In this document: positions 46,524 to 58,573 of the stretch, in pieces | How the letters are laid out: every line of letters begins with the position of its first letter | How positions within the stretch are numbered: position 1 is the first letter of the stretch | Assembly (NCBI GenBank): GCA_022749755.1 | Contig: CM040452.1 | Location: 13,410,350-13,474,349, forward strand | From: Azadirachta indica | Taxonomy: Eukaryota; Streptophyta; Magnoliopsida; Sapindales; Meliaceae | Reading direction: 5' to 3' | Length of the DNA stretch: 64,000 nt | Notes under the pieces: model-generated | What the model was told of the DNA's origin: nothing | Database searches by the model: none | The model's input: the letters and a program-made list of their open reading frames with translations, nothing else | Position numbers and translations under genes: made by a program

Positions 46524-47573
46524 TTATTTAATTTTTATAAAATCTACAAAAAAGAAAACTTCATTTAACACTTTCTCCTCTAATTTATTCCTGAATATTT
46601 GAGCAAAAAACAGCCAAACGCCGGTCCCCGCCACAAACGCCAACACCAAAGGCCCTGCAACCGCCCGGTGCAGCCGGAATCGATTCCTCAGCTTCTTCTT
46701 GAGAAAAACTTCAATGGCTACACATATTCCTTGAAGGATAAAAAAACATGTAACCTCCCACGTGGGAGGCACACGTGCCAGATAATAATATATTGCCTCG
46801 TGCATTATACCCGAGACAACAAATGTGGCAATCACACCTAGTAATTGAGCACATCTCTGTTCCATTATACGTATAAAAATATTTTGTGTTGGATTGTATA
46901 CTGTCGGACGTAGAATACTGGTGACCATTAGATTCCATCTACGGCCCCAAAAGTCTTGAAGTGAGGTGGCTAAATAGGGTTCATTGAACTGTGGCTCCAG
47001 CTCAAACCCAAAAACTCGAGCTGGGGTTGCACTCATGGCTAGGACTATTTCTAGTTCTAGATACAAATGGCAACAGTAAACAGCTAAGACCACGTATGGA
47101 TGTAGATTTTGTCTATAATCATAAACTTTGAGTAACGCAGAGAAAAGTAAAACTTTTATAACAAGTAAAACTGACGACTTGGGCAGTGATTCTTGGGTGT
47201 TAATTTGCTCAGATGGGTTAGTGTTGTTAAGATTTTGAGGTGATTTTACAGGTGGGTTTGGTTTGATTTTGATGGGAAGGGAAGCTACCAATATGAAATG
47301 GAAAAGTTTATTGAGTTCAAATAAAGGACCTTGATCAAAAGCAAAAAGCAGAAGCTTGAAGCTAGCAAGCCAAACAAGGAAGAAGGATGTGACACCGGAA
47401 AAATGGACGGTGGAGAGATTTAAAGGAAGGATTATGAAGAGGTAGAATACAGGAAGAAGAGATATAAGCCTTAAGATACCTTTCGGAAATTTTGATGCTA
47501 TGTAATAACAATAAATCAAACATGCAATCGCGAGAATCCATACCTTTATCAAGTTGTTGAGCTCACCATCCAT
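46524..47573 (-). CDS. Wax synthase-like / sterol O-acyltransferase-like MBOAT protein (copy 3, intact)
   Basis: Multi-pass ER membrane acyltransferase; plant relatives make wax esters from acyl-CoA and fatty alcohols or esterify sterols (ASAT1 type). Single exon, 349 codons, no lesion. About seven to nine hydrophobic spans; a cytosolic-looking Pro/Asn/Ser-rich loop at about residues 103-132; the family signature FNEPYLATSLQDFWGRRWNL at about 196-215; the putative catalytic His in VVSGIMHEAIYYY at about 258, followed by PPTWEVTCFF. The C-terminus ends in a Lys-rich tail (FVDFIKIK). I chose the ATG at 47571-47573 (MDGELNNL) because it aligns with the starts of copies 2 and 4; an in-frame ATG nine codons upstream exists. 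The substrate cannot be told from sequence. Neighbouring copies on both sides show tandem origin. Confidence 0.92.
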   Translation of the reverse strand: MDGELNNLIKVWILAIACLIYCYYIASKFPKGILRLISLLPVFYLFIILPLNLSTVHFSGVTSFFLVWLASFKLLLFAFDQGPLFELNKLFHFILVASLPIKIKPNPPVKSPQNLNNTNPSEQINTQESLPKSSVLLVIKVLLFSALLKVYDYRQNLHPYVVLAVYCCHLYLELEIVLAMSATPARVFGFELEPQFNEPYLATSLQDFWGRRWNLMVTSILRPTVYNPTQNIFIRIMEQRCAQLLGVIATFVVSGIMHEAIYYYLARVPPTWEVTCFFILQGICVAIEVFLKKKLRNRFRLHRAVAGPLVLAFVAGTGVWLFFAQIFRNKLEEKVLNEVFFFVDFIKIK

Positions 47574-48318
47574 CTTTAGATTAATTTCCTTGATGATCAC
47601 TTCTTGATTATTTGCAGCTTCCTGTATATTCCTCTCTGCTACCTGTTGATCTCTTTCTTTTCTTTCGTCTTAATTTATGTATACCCTATTGTTTTTGCCA
47701 GAAGAGAGATCCGGGATCTTAGTATTTTCCATTTTAATATTGATTTTATTATATTTTTTTTTTCTTAAAGAGAGAGATGAGGTAATGCTGTTTGTCAAAG
47801 TCAATAATTTATGGCCAATGCAATTTCAATTTTTTCGAAAAAGGACAAAAAAAAATTTGGTTGATAACCCAACAAAAATTTAAATTTTAAATATCATTCC
47901 TTCCCCTTTATGGCGTGGGTTCAAGGAGTTGAAATATCAAGTAATAAGGGCGGCGCGATTCATTCTGCATACCACTCTGAAGTTTGACTCAGAATAGGCT
48001 GAATTTGTTTTCTTTACATAACCAAATTCGAAGTGAATTGAACCAGAAATGAGCATTAATTAAGCTCAATTTATTTATTTTCAACAGTCAAAGTTATCTA
48101 CATACGGTCAAAATGAGGAGATAAATCATAAGCAAAAGCAATCTTGTCAGTACCCAAAATAAAATTAATCATAAGCAATTAATTTTGTCATTCATGTGAC
48201 ATTTGCGCAGACTTTAGGTGAGGAAATTAATAAGTACCCGAATTCTTTTTATTCCTATAAAATATATATATATATATATATATGAGAGGCCAGGATCGAT
48301 GTATATATATATATTATA
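47574..48318. other. 5' flank of acyltransferase copy 3
   Basis: Contains the 5' UTR with a TTTGCAGCTTCCTG block that is also seen upstream of copy 4 (TTTGCAGCTTCTCT near 62950) and, altered, upstream of copy 2. An (AT)n run lies at 48260-48284. No other gene. Confidence 0.5.
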
Positions 48319-48473
48319 TATAAAATCTTATATTAATTATAAACTGTTAAATAAAAATATAGTTAATAGTTAAAATTACATCTAACTATATAATTAATAC
48401 ATATGTTAGATGTAATTATAACTGTTATATATATTTATATGTAAAATTTTACAATTAATATAAAATTTTGTAT
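48319..48473. repeat. Small MITE-like inverted-repeat element
   Basis: TATAAAATCTTATATTAATT at the left and the reverse complement of AATTAATATAAAATTTTGTA at the right form an imperfect terminal inverted repeat of about 24 bases; the inside is AT-rich with an inverted TTAGATGTAATT pair. It shares TATAAACTGTTAAAT with an insert near 61330. Confidence 0.45.
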
Positions 48474-48539
48474 AAAAAAAAGACTGTTGATTCTACCTCA
48501 CATAAATATATAGGAATTAGAAAACATAAGATACTTTTG

Positions 48540-49515
48540 ATATTTTAAAAAGATATATATCTTTTTAAATTATTAACAAACAATAAATATTTCATAAGGT
48601 TATTGTGTACTCGTACAAAATGACTGTTTATTGTTATATATTCAAAAAGTATATTAATTGACCATTTTAATCCAATTATTAATATATAATAACTAATGTA
48701 TTTTATAATTTATTTTTTTTTTTAATTATGTATTCAATATTTTTTATAATTAACCTCTAAATTATTATTAATATTTTTTAAATAATTTTATTACATAATG
48801 CAATCGACTAAAATAAATCCCAAATAATATTTGAATTATATATATTATATTATTTATATTTCGGGAATATTTTTGATAAATACATATGTCACATTGAATA
48901 TTTAGGATTTATATATCAAAAATATTATAATAATATATTCTTGAAATCCAAATATTTAGCTTGAATTTATTTTAATTGTTTGTATAATTTACAATTTTGA
49001 CAATATTTATATAATTAATGCATAATTGTATTAATTTATAAATAAAATAACATAAATAATTTATTTAATTTATAACTAAATATTCTTAATTTATAACACA
49101 ATCAATTAAAATAAATATGAATTATATTATTTATATTTTGAGAATATTTATATAATTTATACATAACTCTATTTATTTATAAATAAAATAATTTAAATAA
49201 TTAATATAGTTTACAATAAATATTCTCAAAAAATATTGAATATTATTAATATAACAATAATGAAATTATTTAAAATATATTAATAATATTTTAGAGACTA
49301 ATTATTAAAAAATATTGAATATATAATTATCAAAAAATAAATTATAAGAATATTTTGGTCATTATATATTAAGAATTAGGTAAAAATAATCAATTAATAT
49401 GTCTTCTAAATATATAAGGATAAAATAGTCATTTTGCATGAATACACAATAAATTTAGGGCATATTTGTTGTTTGTTAATAGTTCAAGGGGTATTTGCTA
49501 TTTTTTAATACCCTA
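48540..49515. mobile_element. Non-autonomous TIR element (~0.97 kb)
   Basis: 48572-48629 (ATTAACAAACAATAAATATT...GTGTACTCGTACAAAATGAC) is matched in reverse complement by 49424-49480 (ATTAACAAACAACAAATATG...GTGTATTCATGCAAAATGAC), about 80 percent over 57 bases, with weaker similarity extending some 30 bases outward. The interior is extremely AT-rich and non-coding. It lies directly to the left of the MULE. Superfamily not assigned; long imperfect TIRs suggest a Mutator-like derivative. Confidence 0.65.
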
Positions 49516-49542
49516 GGGTATATATATATACATTTATATAAA

Positions 49543-49598
49543 AGATTCTTGCATATGACAATGTAAAATTTAAATCTTGCTAGCCTATATTTAAGGTT
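49543..49598 (+). repeat. Left ~56 bp direct repeat flanking the MULE
   Basis: Contains ATATGACAATGTAA and GCTAGCCTATATTTAAGGT; matched in the same orientation at 53362-53418. Much longer than a normal 9-11 bp Mutator target duplication. Confidence 0.75.
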
Positions 49599-49924
49599 CA
49601 TTACCTATCTTTTTTCCCATGTTAGATTAAAATAACTGAAAACACTCTTACCGTCAGCTTTCAAATAGAGAAATACTAGCTTTTAAGGGCAAAATGTACC
49701 TTTGTTATTGGATGACGTGGGAGACAATTGTGATAAGGGTTTAAGTATGAAATGACAATTCAACAAAGATGAAAGATAAAGAGTAAAAAAAAACTAAGTA
49801 ATTTTCCTTAAGATAATAGAGGTGCTACAGTTAAATTCGACTAGAAATTACAAGGATCATGCATATTATTTAAGCGATTCTATCAGGTTCAAAGCATAAC
49901 AACTGGGATTTATAAGATCATGTG

Positions 49925-51035
49925 GAAGGTTCATTAGGTTGGATAAAGCCCATTTGAAGACTGTGTATATACGTGTGCTCCTTTGTGCTATTATTTTGCA
50001 TGTCAACAATGGTATTTTTCCTTTGACAATAGTTGTATGTGAGAGAGAGAATAAGAATAGTTGGACGTGGTTTCTGCAACAATTCAAAAACCATATGGAC
50101 ATTGCTGATGATATGGCTCTATCAATTATGTCTCACAGGCAAAAGGGCTTTGTGGCAGTGGTTGAAGCAGTCTTTCCTAGTGCAAAAATTAGATATTGTG
50201 CATGGCATGTCTATGTCAATTTTAAGAAATATTACTCATTAGAATTGCTCCAATAATCATTCTGAAAGGCTGGCAAAGCTATAAATGCATATGATTTCTA
50301 GTTTGCAATGAATGAAATCATGGCCATAGGTATTGACATTCATTAATGGCTTATGCAGAGCAATCTTAAAACCTAGACTACTCACGCTTTTGATCCTTTC
50401 TTTAAGATAGATGATATCACCCATAATGTGACCAAAGGTCGGAATGGCTTCCTAAATAAGTTTAGAAGGAAACTAGTGTTGAAGCTATTAGAGTTTATTA
50501 GGATCAAACATATAGGCAAGATGATTAAAAGACGAGAAAAAACAAAGGCATGGCTTACTAAAGTGCCTCAAAAGTGGCAAAGAAGAGGGGCAAAATTGGA
50601 AAGATTGCTAAGAATTTGCTAGTTGTCAAGGCTAACAAACGTGAGTTTGAGGTTGTAGACTATCTCTATAGTAGTGAAAGACATTGTGTTGTTGACTTGC
50701 AGAAGAATATTGTGGATGCATTGGTTGGCAGATGTTTGAGATGCCATATAAACATGCATTGGCATGTATTACACAAATAAATAGTGATCCAGCAGACTAT
50801 ATTGACTTTACCCTAACCAAGAAGATTTATTTGATAGCATATTCAAAAATCATACATCCAATACCTGATGAAATAAACTAGCTTTTTCTAAATAGACTTG
50901 AGATGTAGCCACCTGTCAAGCATTCACAATTTAGAAGGCCTAAGAAAAATAAAAACAAGGAGCCAAAGGGAAAGAGGAGATTTATTGATAGTGTGACATT
51001 TATAATATTCTTGGCCATAATAAAAGAAGTTGTCT
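49925..51035 (+). pseudogene. Mutator-like transposase remnant
   Basis: The 49939-50256 frame carries the MULE transposase core: MDKAHLKTVYIRVLLCA, FPLTIVVCERENKNSWTWFL and SHRQKGFVAVVEAVFPSAKI...CAWHVYVNFKK, with the Asp of the first catalytic motif. Later parts are in other frames: a SWIM zinc finger near 50705-50790, with CGC...MPYKHALAC in place of the usual C-x-C...C-x-H, and a zinc knuckle-like CDIYNILGHNKRSC near 50991-51035. Multiple stops separate them, so it is inactive. Confidence 0.85.
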
Positions 51036-52284
51036 AAATTCCAAAAAGGTCAGTAATTACACACATAGAATTAACCTTATCTTTGACTAATAATCTAACT
51101 AACATTTTCTGCATTATGTGCAGGTCTTAGGGGCAAAACCTTCATCCTTTACCTATGCATATAAAGGCAAAAACAAATCATCCAAAAAAAGTTCTGACAC
51201 TTATTTGCTATTTCTAATTTTCTCAATTTCAATGCACATGTTGAATTAATTATTGATGTGTTCATATTATGTAAACAACAGCTTCTTAACAAGCAAACCA
51301 GACTCAAACTTCATCAAAAGGAGTTAGAACCAATAATATGCAAACACACACCTCAACTCAGGCTTAATAGTCTAGCCCTAGAAGTTCCAGAATTTAATCA
51401 TAATACAATGGATCATGTTAGTAGTTAAAGGTACATTACATTCTATTATTGTTATCACTATAGTTAATGCCCAAAAAAAATTTATATGTCATTAGTGGTT
51501 GGCTTTCCTCCTAATTGTAGTAATTGTATGTAGATGCAAGGCAAGGTACAAGATATAAGTAATAGACATCAATCAAATACAAGCTCACTTTTTTTTTATT
51601 TCTTTTTGCACTGGCTTCTTTGTATATCACACGTTAAGCATGTTCATGGTAGTTGTGTTCATTTTATATAGACAGTTGGGAAGTGGTTTGTTGCTATACT
51701 AGTGGGCATAATGCATACATATACATACTACCAATATATGTATACACATATATATGATTGTCTCATTTGGTATGAGGAATATAGCTCTTTGTAGGCAAGG
51801 TACATTGTTACGTATACTTTTGATGTAAGGAACATAACATTTTGTAAACAAGTAACATTATGACATTTGCCTTATATTTAAACAATTGGCTTCTTATTAT
51901 AATATATAATATAAGCTGATATTTTGTTATTATTATTGTTCTGGTTTTTTTTTTTATTTCAATTCTTCTATATTAGGACTATACAAATGCATATCAATAT
52001 TAAACAAGTCATTAACATTTTTTCCATAACTCATATATAATATCCTAATAATTGTGTCTATTCTGTTCTCTACATGATAAGCATGATGTAATGAGTTTTC
52101 TTTATGGTATTCACTTCTTACATCGAATGTGTTTGGCCGCCTTACAATCCTTTGCGAGTTACCTTAATTGTTTATGTTGTTGTTTTCTCCTCCTACTAGT
52201 TGTCAGTTGTATTCTTCTCTTTCAAGTTTCCAAAAATTTAAAATATCCATAACTTAGTGTTTGCTTACAGTATAAGTATAACTT

Positions 52285-52530
52285 GTTTGGGTTTTTATGC
52301 CACTCTAATATTCTTATGCTTATCCTTTCACCACAATCATAAGTTCTATTCATGAGTTTTATTACTCTTTATTTGGGTTTTTATATGACTCTAATATTCT
52401 TATGCTTATCCTTTCACCATAATCACAAGTTCTATTCATGAGTTTTATTACTCCTTTATTGACTATAAAGTTGTGTGAAATACTCATGAATTTTATTACT
52501 CCCTCGTTGACTATAAGGTTGTGTGAAATT
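52285..52530. repeat. Tandem duplications inside the MULE
   Basis: A unit of about 90 bp (GTTTGGGTTTTTAT...ATTCTTATGCTTATCCTTTC...TCATGAGTTTTATTACTC) occurs twice (about 52285-52377 and 52371-52456), followed by two copies of a unit of about 46 bp (TTGACTATAA(A/G)GTTGTGTGAAAT). Confidence 0.75.
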
Positions 52531-53322
52531 TGCATTTCTCTTCTTGCTTTATCATTGATATCTTCTTTGGTTAGACACCAAAATTAAAAAAAAATCACAA
52601 CTTGGCTCATGCATATAAAAAAAAACTTTGTTGGAATTTATTTTTGTTTCGGATATGTGAATACCTTCTCTCTTCTTACACCTACACTTTTTATTTCTAA
52701 ATTTAATAATTCCCCCATTTATTTGCAATCCAAAGCTTTTATGCTAAGAAGAAAAGTAGGACATTTTGTTGACTGCTATCATTTTCAACTAGCCACTATC
52801 TTGCCCATGGTTATGAGGATGTTTAATTGGACATTTTGTTGGCTACTATCTATTTGTATCATATAGGGTTTGGAGTGGCTTGCTTAATAGAGCTTATGGA
52901 TGCTTAATTTGTGGTGAATATGACTTTTTATAGAAGCTGTTTTTTGACCTATTTATTAGACTGTTACTCACCCAACAATCATATTCTTTTACCCCATACT
53001 TGTCTTTTTTCCCATAAAATTATTTTTTCTTTCTATAAAATTTTATTTCATTTTTTTCACTTCATACATAATATAATAATACAACAATTAATTATTATTA
53101 TCACTCAACTTTTAGTTTATTTTTTTCTTTTATATCATAATATTTTATTATTATATTCCCTTCCCTCAAATCATGTATTCCATCATTTGTAATTACTCTG
53201 ATGCAGATACAGAGTTCTGGAGGCCATTTATGTTAAAGCATAGCTTTCCCATTAACTTAACAAAAAAAAGCTGACGGCAGGGGTTTCGACTATTTTGATC
53301 TAATAGGGGAAAAAAAGATAAG

Positions 53323-56300
53323 TTTTTAAATCTAACAGGAGACAAATTGTCATTTTTTCTTTAAGAACCTGTTATATGACAATGTAATATTTGAGCCTCG
53401 CTAGCCTATATTTAAGGTCCCTTGTATTCAAATGCTAAACAACTAACACAAAGATCATGTTTGGTACATAGAACTATATAACAAAAAATAAGTGGATTGG
53501 TCAATATTTTAATTATCTAGTGTTTAGTACAAACTAGAATCCTATTTAGACTATAATTAAATATTAAATTAATACAGTCCAGACATTAAAAAAAAAGACC
53601 CATGACAGGGTAGGGTCTTTGTCTGCGTTGTATTTAATTTGAACTCTTGCATTACTTTTTTTCGTCCCTTTTCTCATTACCTCAACAAACAAACTACATC
53701 TCTTCTTCTCTCGTTTAACCAATAAAAAAGTTCTATAATTGATCTTCACTTTTAAAATTATATGTAAAAAGTTCCATAGTTGATTCAAGTCCATTATGTA
53801 GCTCACTTCTCTTACAGGTAATATAATAAAATTGCTTTTATTTATTTTAGTTTTTAAAAATTTGTTTGTGATTTTCTTGTAGTATTTTCTATTCTCTTTT
53901 CTTTTTTAAATTAATCATCTGTTTTGTTTATGTTCTCTCAATTTCTATTGATTTGTTTTCTATTGGCCCATGCATTTATGAAATTCTTATCATCCATTAT
54001 GAAATTAATGGCATTGCTTTGCATAATTTTTGTCAAGTTTGTATTTCTTTATTTGGGGTTCTAGAAAGAGATTGAACTTTGAATATTTTATTATTATTTA
54101 ATATATAATATTATGCATATCCACCATTAACAATACTGCAATTTTGGCATTATGAATAACTTGTACTATGTTTCTTTGAAAATAAATTGCAAAATATATC
54201 TTGCTAAGAATTAGTTTTTTCCTTTTCCATTTTAGACGAATTTTGAATAAAAAGATCATCCAAGATCAAATCTGACCATGAACTTCTCCAGTTTCAGTAT
54301 GCTAAATTTATGTGATTTAAGGTTTGCAAATGTAATTAAATTTGTCAGGAAATTTTGAGCTTTGCATAAATCAAATTTAATTTTTTGGATCAACAATGCT
54401 ATCTATTTTTCATGAGTTTATTTGTTTTATATGCACAATATTAATTGCTCGATTAATGTTTCAATAGGTTTGCCCGCTTATAATTTATTATTTCATATTA
54501 TCTGCACTTTGATGAGAATTGCCTATAACTAGTCAACCTCGAATGCAACTATAAACTTGGCCATGGCAACTTAATTTGACTTATTTAGTGGATGGTTACT
54601 TTCATAAATGGTTAAAAATTGTTGTATATGATTGATTGTTTTATGTTCTATTTTTAATTATATGGTGTGTTTATGGATAAACTTGATTTTGATGTTTAAT
54701 TATTGGATGATTACTTTCATAAAATTATTAGAAATTATTACATGTGATTAGATACACGTAATTGTGTTAGTTTGATAATGGCAGTAATTGAATGTAGTAC
54801 TTTTTATTTGCTTCAACGGAGATGATTTCATATTTTTGGGTTATGGCTGAAATTGACATAGAATTGATTTGATATTTATTTATTGGATGATTGCCTTTAT
54901 GAAATTGTTAGAAATTATTACATATGATTGAATGTAGTTTAGTTAGTTTGGTAGTTATGATTGTATATTGAATGTAATCTTTAGTTGCTTTAATGGAGGT
55001 ATTTCTTATTTTAGGGTTATGAATTAAATTAACATGAATTTGATAAAATTAGATATTTATATTGTTTTGCAAATTTAAATGATATTGTTTGGGGTTAAGC
55101 ATTTCAAGTTTGTACGAACAAGAAGAAATAACTACCTTGACAAAAAAGTTGATTTTTAATTTGTATATCGCAATTTATTGATATTTATATGAAATATTTT
55201 ACATTAAAATATTGTACAATTGATCTAAATTTATATTGATGAGTACTACTTGGCTCTTATTATTCTTGGATTGGGATGAGGGCAAATGAATATATTGGGT
55301 AGTAATTTCTAACTAAAAATCTTCTTGCGTACAATTTTAAGGGTATCTTTTATAAAATTTGTTTGCACATTTTACACAAATAGGCTACTTTTACTAGCAG
55401 CTTTTGTTATTAATGAGTTTATTGAAGTTAGTTTCATTTATATTTTCAAAATTAAAAGAGTCAATGAAATTTAACAATTTGTTTTTTTTCATAAGGGTAA
55501 TATTACATGAATTTGACACTTATTTTATGCATGTTAATTTAAATACAAGCAATTTGATTTACGAATTTAAATTTTTTACATTTCGCGTGTGAATGAAAAG
55601 GATTAAATGATGAAGGGATCTTAAATTTAGTAGAATTATTGCTTATAAAATTAATTTAATATAATTGACATAACTATAATTTTTTATTTTTGTAATTCGT
55701 TTTATATTATAATTATGTTGTATACATTGATATTTATTCATAATCACAATTTAAATTTTTTTTGGATGTACGAGAATATGTTTTAATTTTTTATTTAAAA
55801 TTTTATTAACTTTTATACATGATACATTTATTAAATTTATTGAAATTTGGAACAAAAGCAAAGACTATCATTTCTCTAATTGTAGGTAATAAGTTAGTTA
55901 TTTATGGCTTTACACCTTCTCAAACCTATAAATTATTTTAAATATTGTATTAGGCAATCGTTTAGGTTCTCATATTTCAAAGTTGATTATTGGTTTTTAA
56001 TTGAAATTGGAAACTATTGTTTTAGTATTGTACAATTTTTTATATTTGTGAATGAGGTCATTATGGTACATTTTGGATTATTATTTAGTATTACATTTTA
56101 GATAATTTGATCATTAAAAATTGCAATGTAATCAAGCATTCAAGTAACATTTTTTATTAATAAAAATTACATTTTGAATAAAGCTAACAAAAATATAAAA
56201 GAATTTGCTCGATGATTAATGGTTGCATATTCCTTTATTAAAAAGTCATTTATTTTAAGTGTGATATAAAGCTAACAATCAATTAATAAATTAATAAAAT

Positions 56301-56379
56301 AAATTCGAAATTATTGTTAAACAAACCAATAATAACAAATGTAAAGAATCATAAGTTTATGACAAATATGTTTGAATAC
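53323..56379. other. Non-coding AT-rich region with a tandem triplication
   Basis: Includes the right flank direct repeat of the MULE (53362-53418). A unit of about 185 bp is repeated at about 54692-54870 and 54878-55060, with a partial older copy at 54575-54690; shared words are TATTGGATGATT, TTAGAAATTATTACAT, GAATGTAGT and TTTTGGGTTATG/TTTTAGGGTTATG. A block at 54087-54130 (TATTTTATTATTATTTAA...ATATTATGCATATCC) recurs at 59905-59950. No gene seen. Confidence 0.5.
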
Positions 56380-56800
56380 ATATTCAAGTATCCTTGACAC
56401 AAAAATAAAAGTCCAATTTATGATATATGTCAAGAGATTTTGATACAAAATAGGTGTGATCATTCATAACACTAAATATGTGTTAAGAATATTTGTCAAG
56501 AAAGATTTAATTGTGCAACATCTCTTGACACATTTCAAATGTCATTACTTGTGACACTTAAAATCTATCTAAAAATTCTTGAAACCTATGTTGACGTAAA
56601 AACAAATGTCAATAAAAGTTTACTCTGACATAAATTTTGTGTCAAGATTTTATCACATTTCTTAACACAAATTTTAAGTGTCATCTTTTGTGACACTTAA
56701 AATATGTCAAGTATTCCTGATAGCAATTATATTGACACAAATATAAATATCAAGAAAGATATTACTTGACATATATTTTGCTTCAAGATAGTCTCTTTTT
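56380..56800. repeat. Cluster of short TTGACACAAA / TTTGTGTCAAG motifs in both orientations
   Basis: At least a dozen degenerate copies of TTGACACAAA, its complement TTTGTGTCAA, and GTGACACTTAAAAT occur in about 420 bp. This resembles the subterminal repeat regions of class II transposons, where transposase binds. It lies just upstream of the PIF/Harbinger coding remnants and may be the element's 5' part. Confidence 0.6.
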
Positions 56801-56967
56801 GTGGATGTGTCATTCTTAAAAATTTTTATCTCCCACATTGAAGTCTTTTGTATCGATGATGTTCACTTTTCTTTTTTTAACTTTAGTTGTATTAATTTAT
56901 CTTTAAAAATTAATATCATACATATTTATTTTTAAATATAGAAAGAAGAAGAAAGATTACCTTATAT

Positions 56968-58284
56968 ATGTTTTATACCTTATCGCAATTGTCATTGTTA
57001 ACTTTATCAATAATGATGTTTTTAAGCTTAATGGAATTTATTCGAAAGCACAATAAAAGAAGCATGCTTTATAATCGTACATTCATTAACCATGAAACTC
57101 CCTTATATTACTTAGACAGTATAATAAGCAATAGTGATAGCATTAAGTAAATAAAAATGGATAAATGAAAATTTAGTCTATTATGCGAGTTATTACGATT
57201 AAATGGAAGAGTCAAAGTAGATGGTTTAGTCACAGTTGAAAAATAAGTTGTATGTTCTTACACATTCTCACTCATCATGTTAAGAATCGTATAATTAGTA
57301 ATAGATTTAGTAGATCAAAAGAGATTATTAATAGATATTTCAACTCACTATTACATAGAGTACTATAGTTACAAAATTACTCATTAAGGGTATCTGAACT
57401 TGTACCAGAAAATTGCACAGATAAAAGATGAAAAAGTTTCAAGGTACATTTTACTTCTTATTTTATTTCAACTTTTTGAATACTAGTGGTTTAATATATT
57501 TAATGGTTTTTCTTTTCAATAATTATGTAGAATTACTTTGAGGGCATTTGATGGAACTTATATTAAAGTGATTATGCCAGAACAAAATAAGTCAAGATAT
57601 CGAACACGAAACAATGAAGTTGCTATAAATGTTTTAAAGGTATGCTCAAGAGATATGAAATTCATTTTTATAATGCCTGGATAGGAAGGTTTTGCATCTG
57701 ATTCTAGGATACTTTGTGATGCTTTAAGTAAGCCAAATGGATTAAAAGTTTTTACAAGTAAGATATAATTTGTTAGTATTTAAATTAAACTATTCTTTCA
57801 AATTGTATGTTATACTAATAGAGATTTCAAAAGAATTAGGTAATTACTACCTTATTGATACTGGATATACAAATCGTGAAAGATTTCTTACACCATATAG
57901 GGAATAAGATACCACATTAAAATGGAGAGATAGAAGAACACCTTGAAATAAAGAAAAGTTCTTTAATATGAGAAATTCGCCTGCAAGAAATGTCATGAAG
58001 CAATGTTTTTGTTTACTTAAAATGTAATGGACTATACACTGAAGTCCATCTTTTTATCCAATAAAAACACAATGTAGCATTGTCAATGCATGTTGTTTAT
58101 TACATAATTTTGTGAGAAAGAAATGTCAGTGATCCCATTAGAGGATCAATTAATTGAAGAACCTAACAATAAGGTAGAAGACAATGATAACATAAATACT
58201 ATTAAAGCTTCAGACTAATGGACACAATGGAGGAATGATTTAGCCACTAGAATGTATAATGAATGGCTTAAGAACTGTGGATAA
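56968..58284 (+). pseudogene. PIF/Harbinger transposase remnant
   Basis: Fragments in several frames follow the order of plant Harbinger DDE nucleases: RSMLYNRTFINHE...YYLDSIISNSD (about 57050-57145), ILTHHVKNRIISNRF region (about 57255-57310), then 57530 onwards FDGTYIKVIMPEQNKSRYRTRNN...VLKVCSRDMKF (first Asp), FASDSRILCDALSKPNGLKVF, YYLIDTGYTNRERFLTPYR (second Asp), NMRNSPARNVM and ACCLLHNFVR. The end is WTQWRNDLATRMYNEWLKNC and TAA at 58282-58284. At least five stop codons. (Motifs are given in pieces as read; intervening stops are not corrected.). Confidence 0.85.
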
Positions 58285-58573
58285 TAGATTGTGATTTGAA
58301 ATTTATTTATACTTTTTTTTATTGTTTACAATTTAGAAGTTATTATATGAACTTTGAATTTCTTTTATAATTAAATTTTGTTGTAAGCTTGTTTCAGTAC
58401 TTTCAAAACTATTTCTTTTATTTGAATTATGGAATTAAATTATAATATGTTCACTGTGATTTGTCATAGTATTGCAATAAATAATTTATTAATTATTTTA
58501 ATTTTCAATTTTTTAATTTAATGTAATAATTTGAATAATTTTTTAACAATCTCATAAAATATGTTTTCCAAAA

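Larger units (their letters stand above)
49604..53322 (+). mobile_element. Mutator-like element (MULE) with ~56 bp terminal inverted repeats
   Basis: The left TIR 49604-49662 (TATCTTTTTTCCCATGTTAG...CCGTCAGCTTTC) and the right TIR 53267-53322 are reverse complements at about 75-80 percent. The interior encodes a decayed Mutator transposase (49925-51035). The right 2 kb is non-coding and includes small tandem duplications near 52285-52530. The element lies between two acyltransferase copies. Confidence 0.85.
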
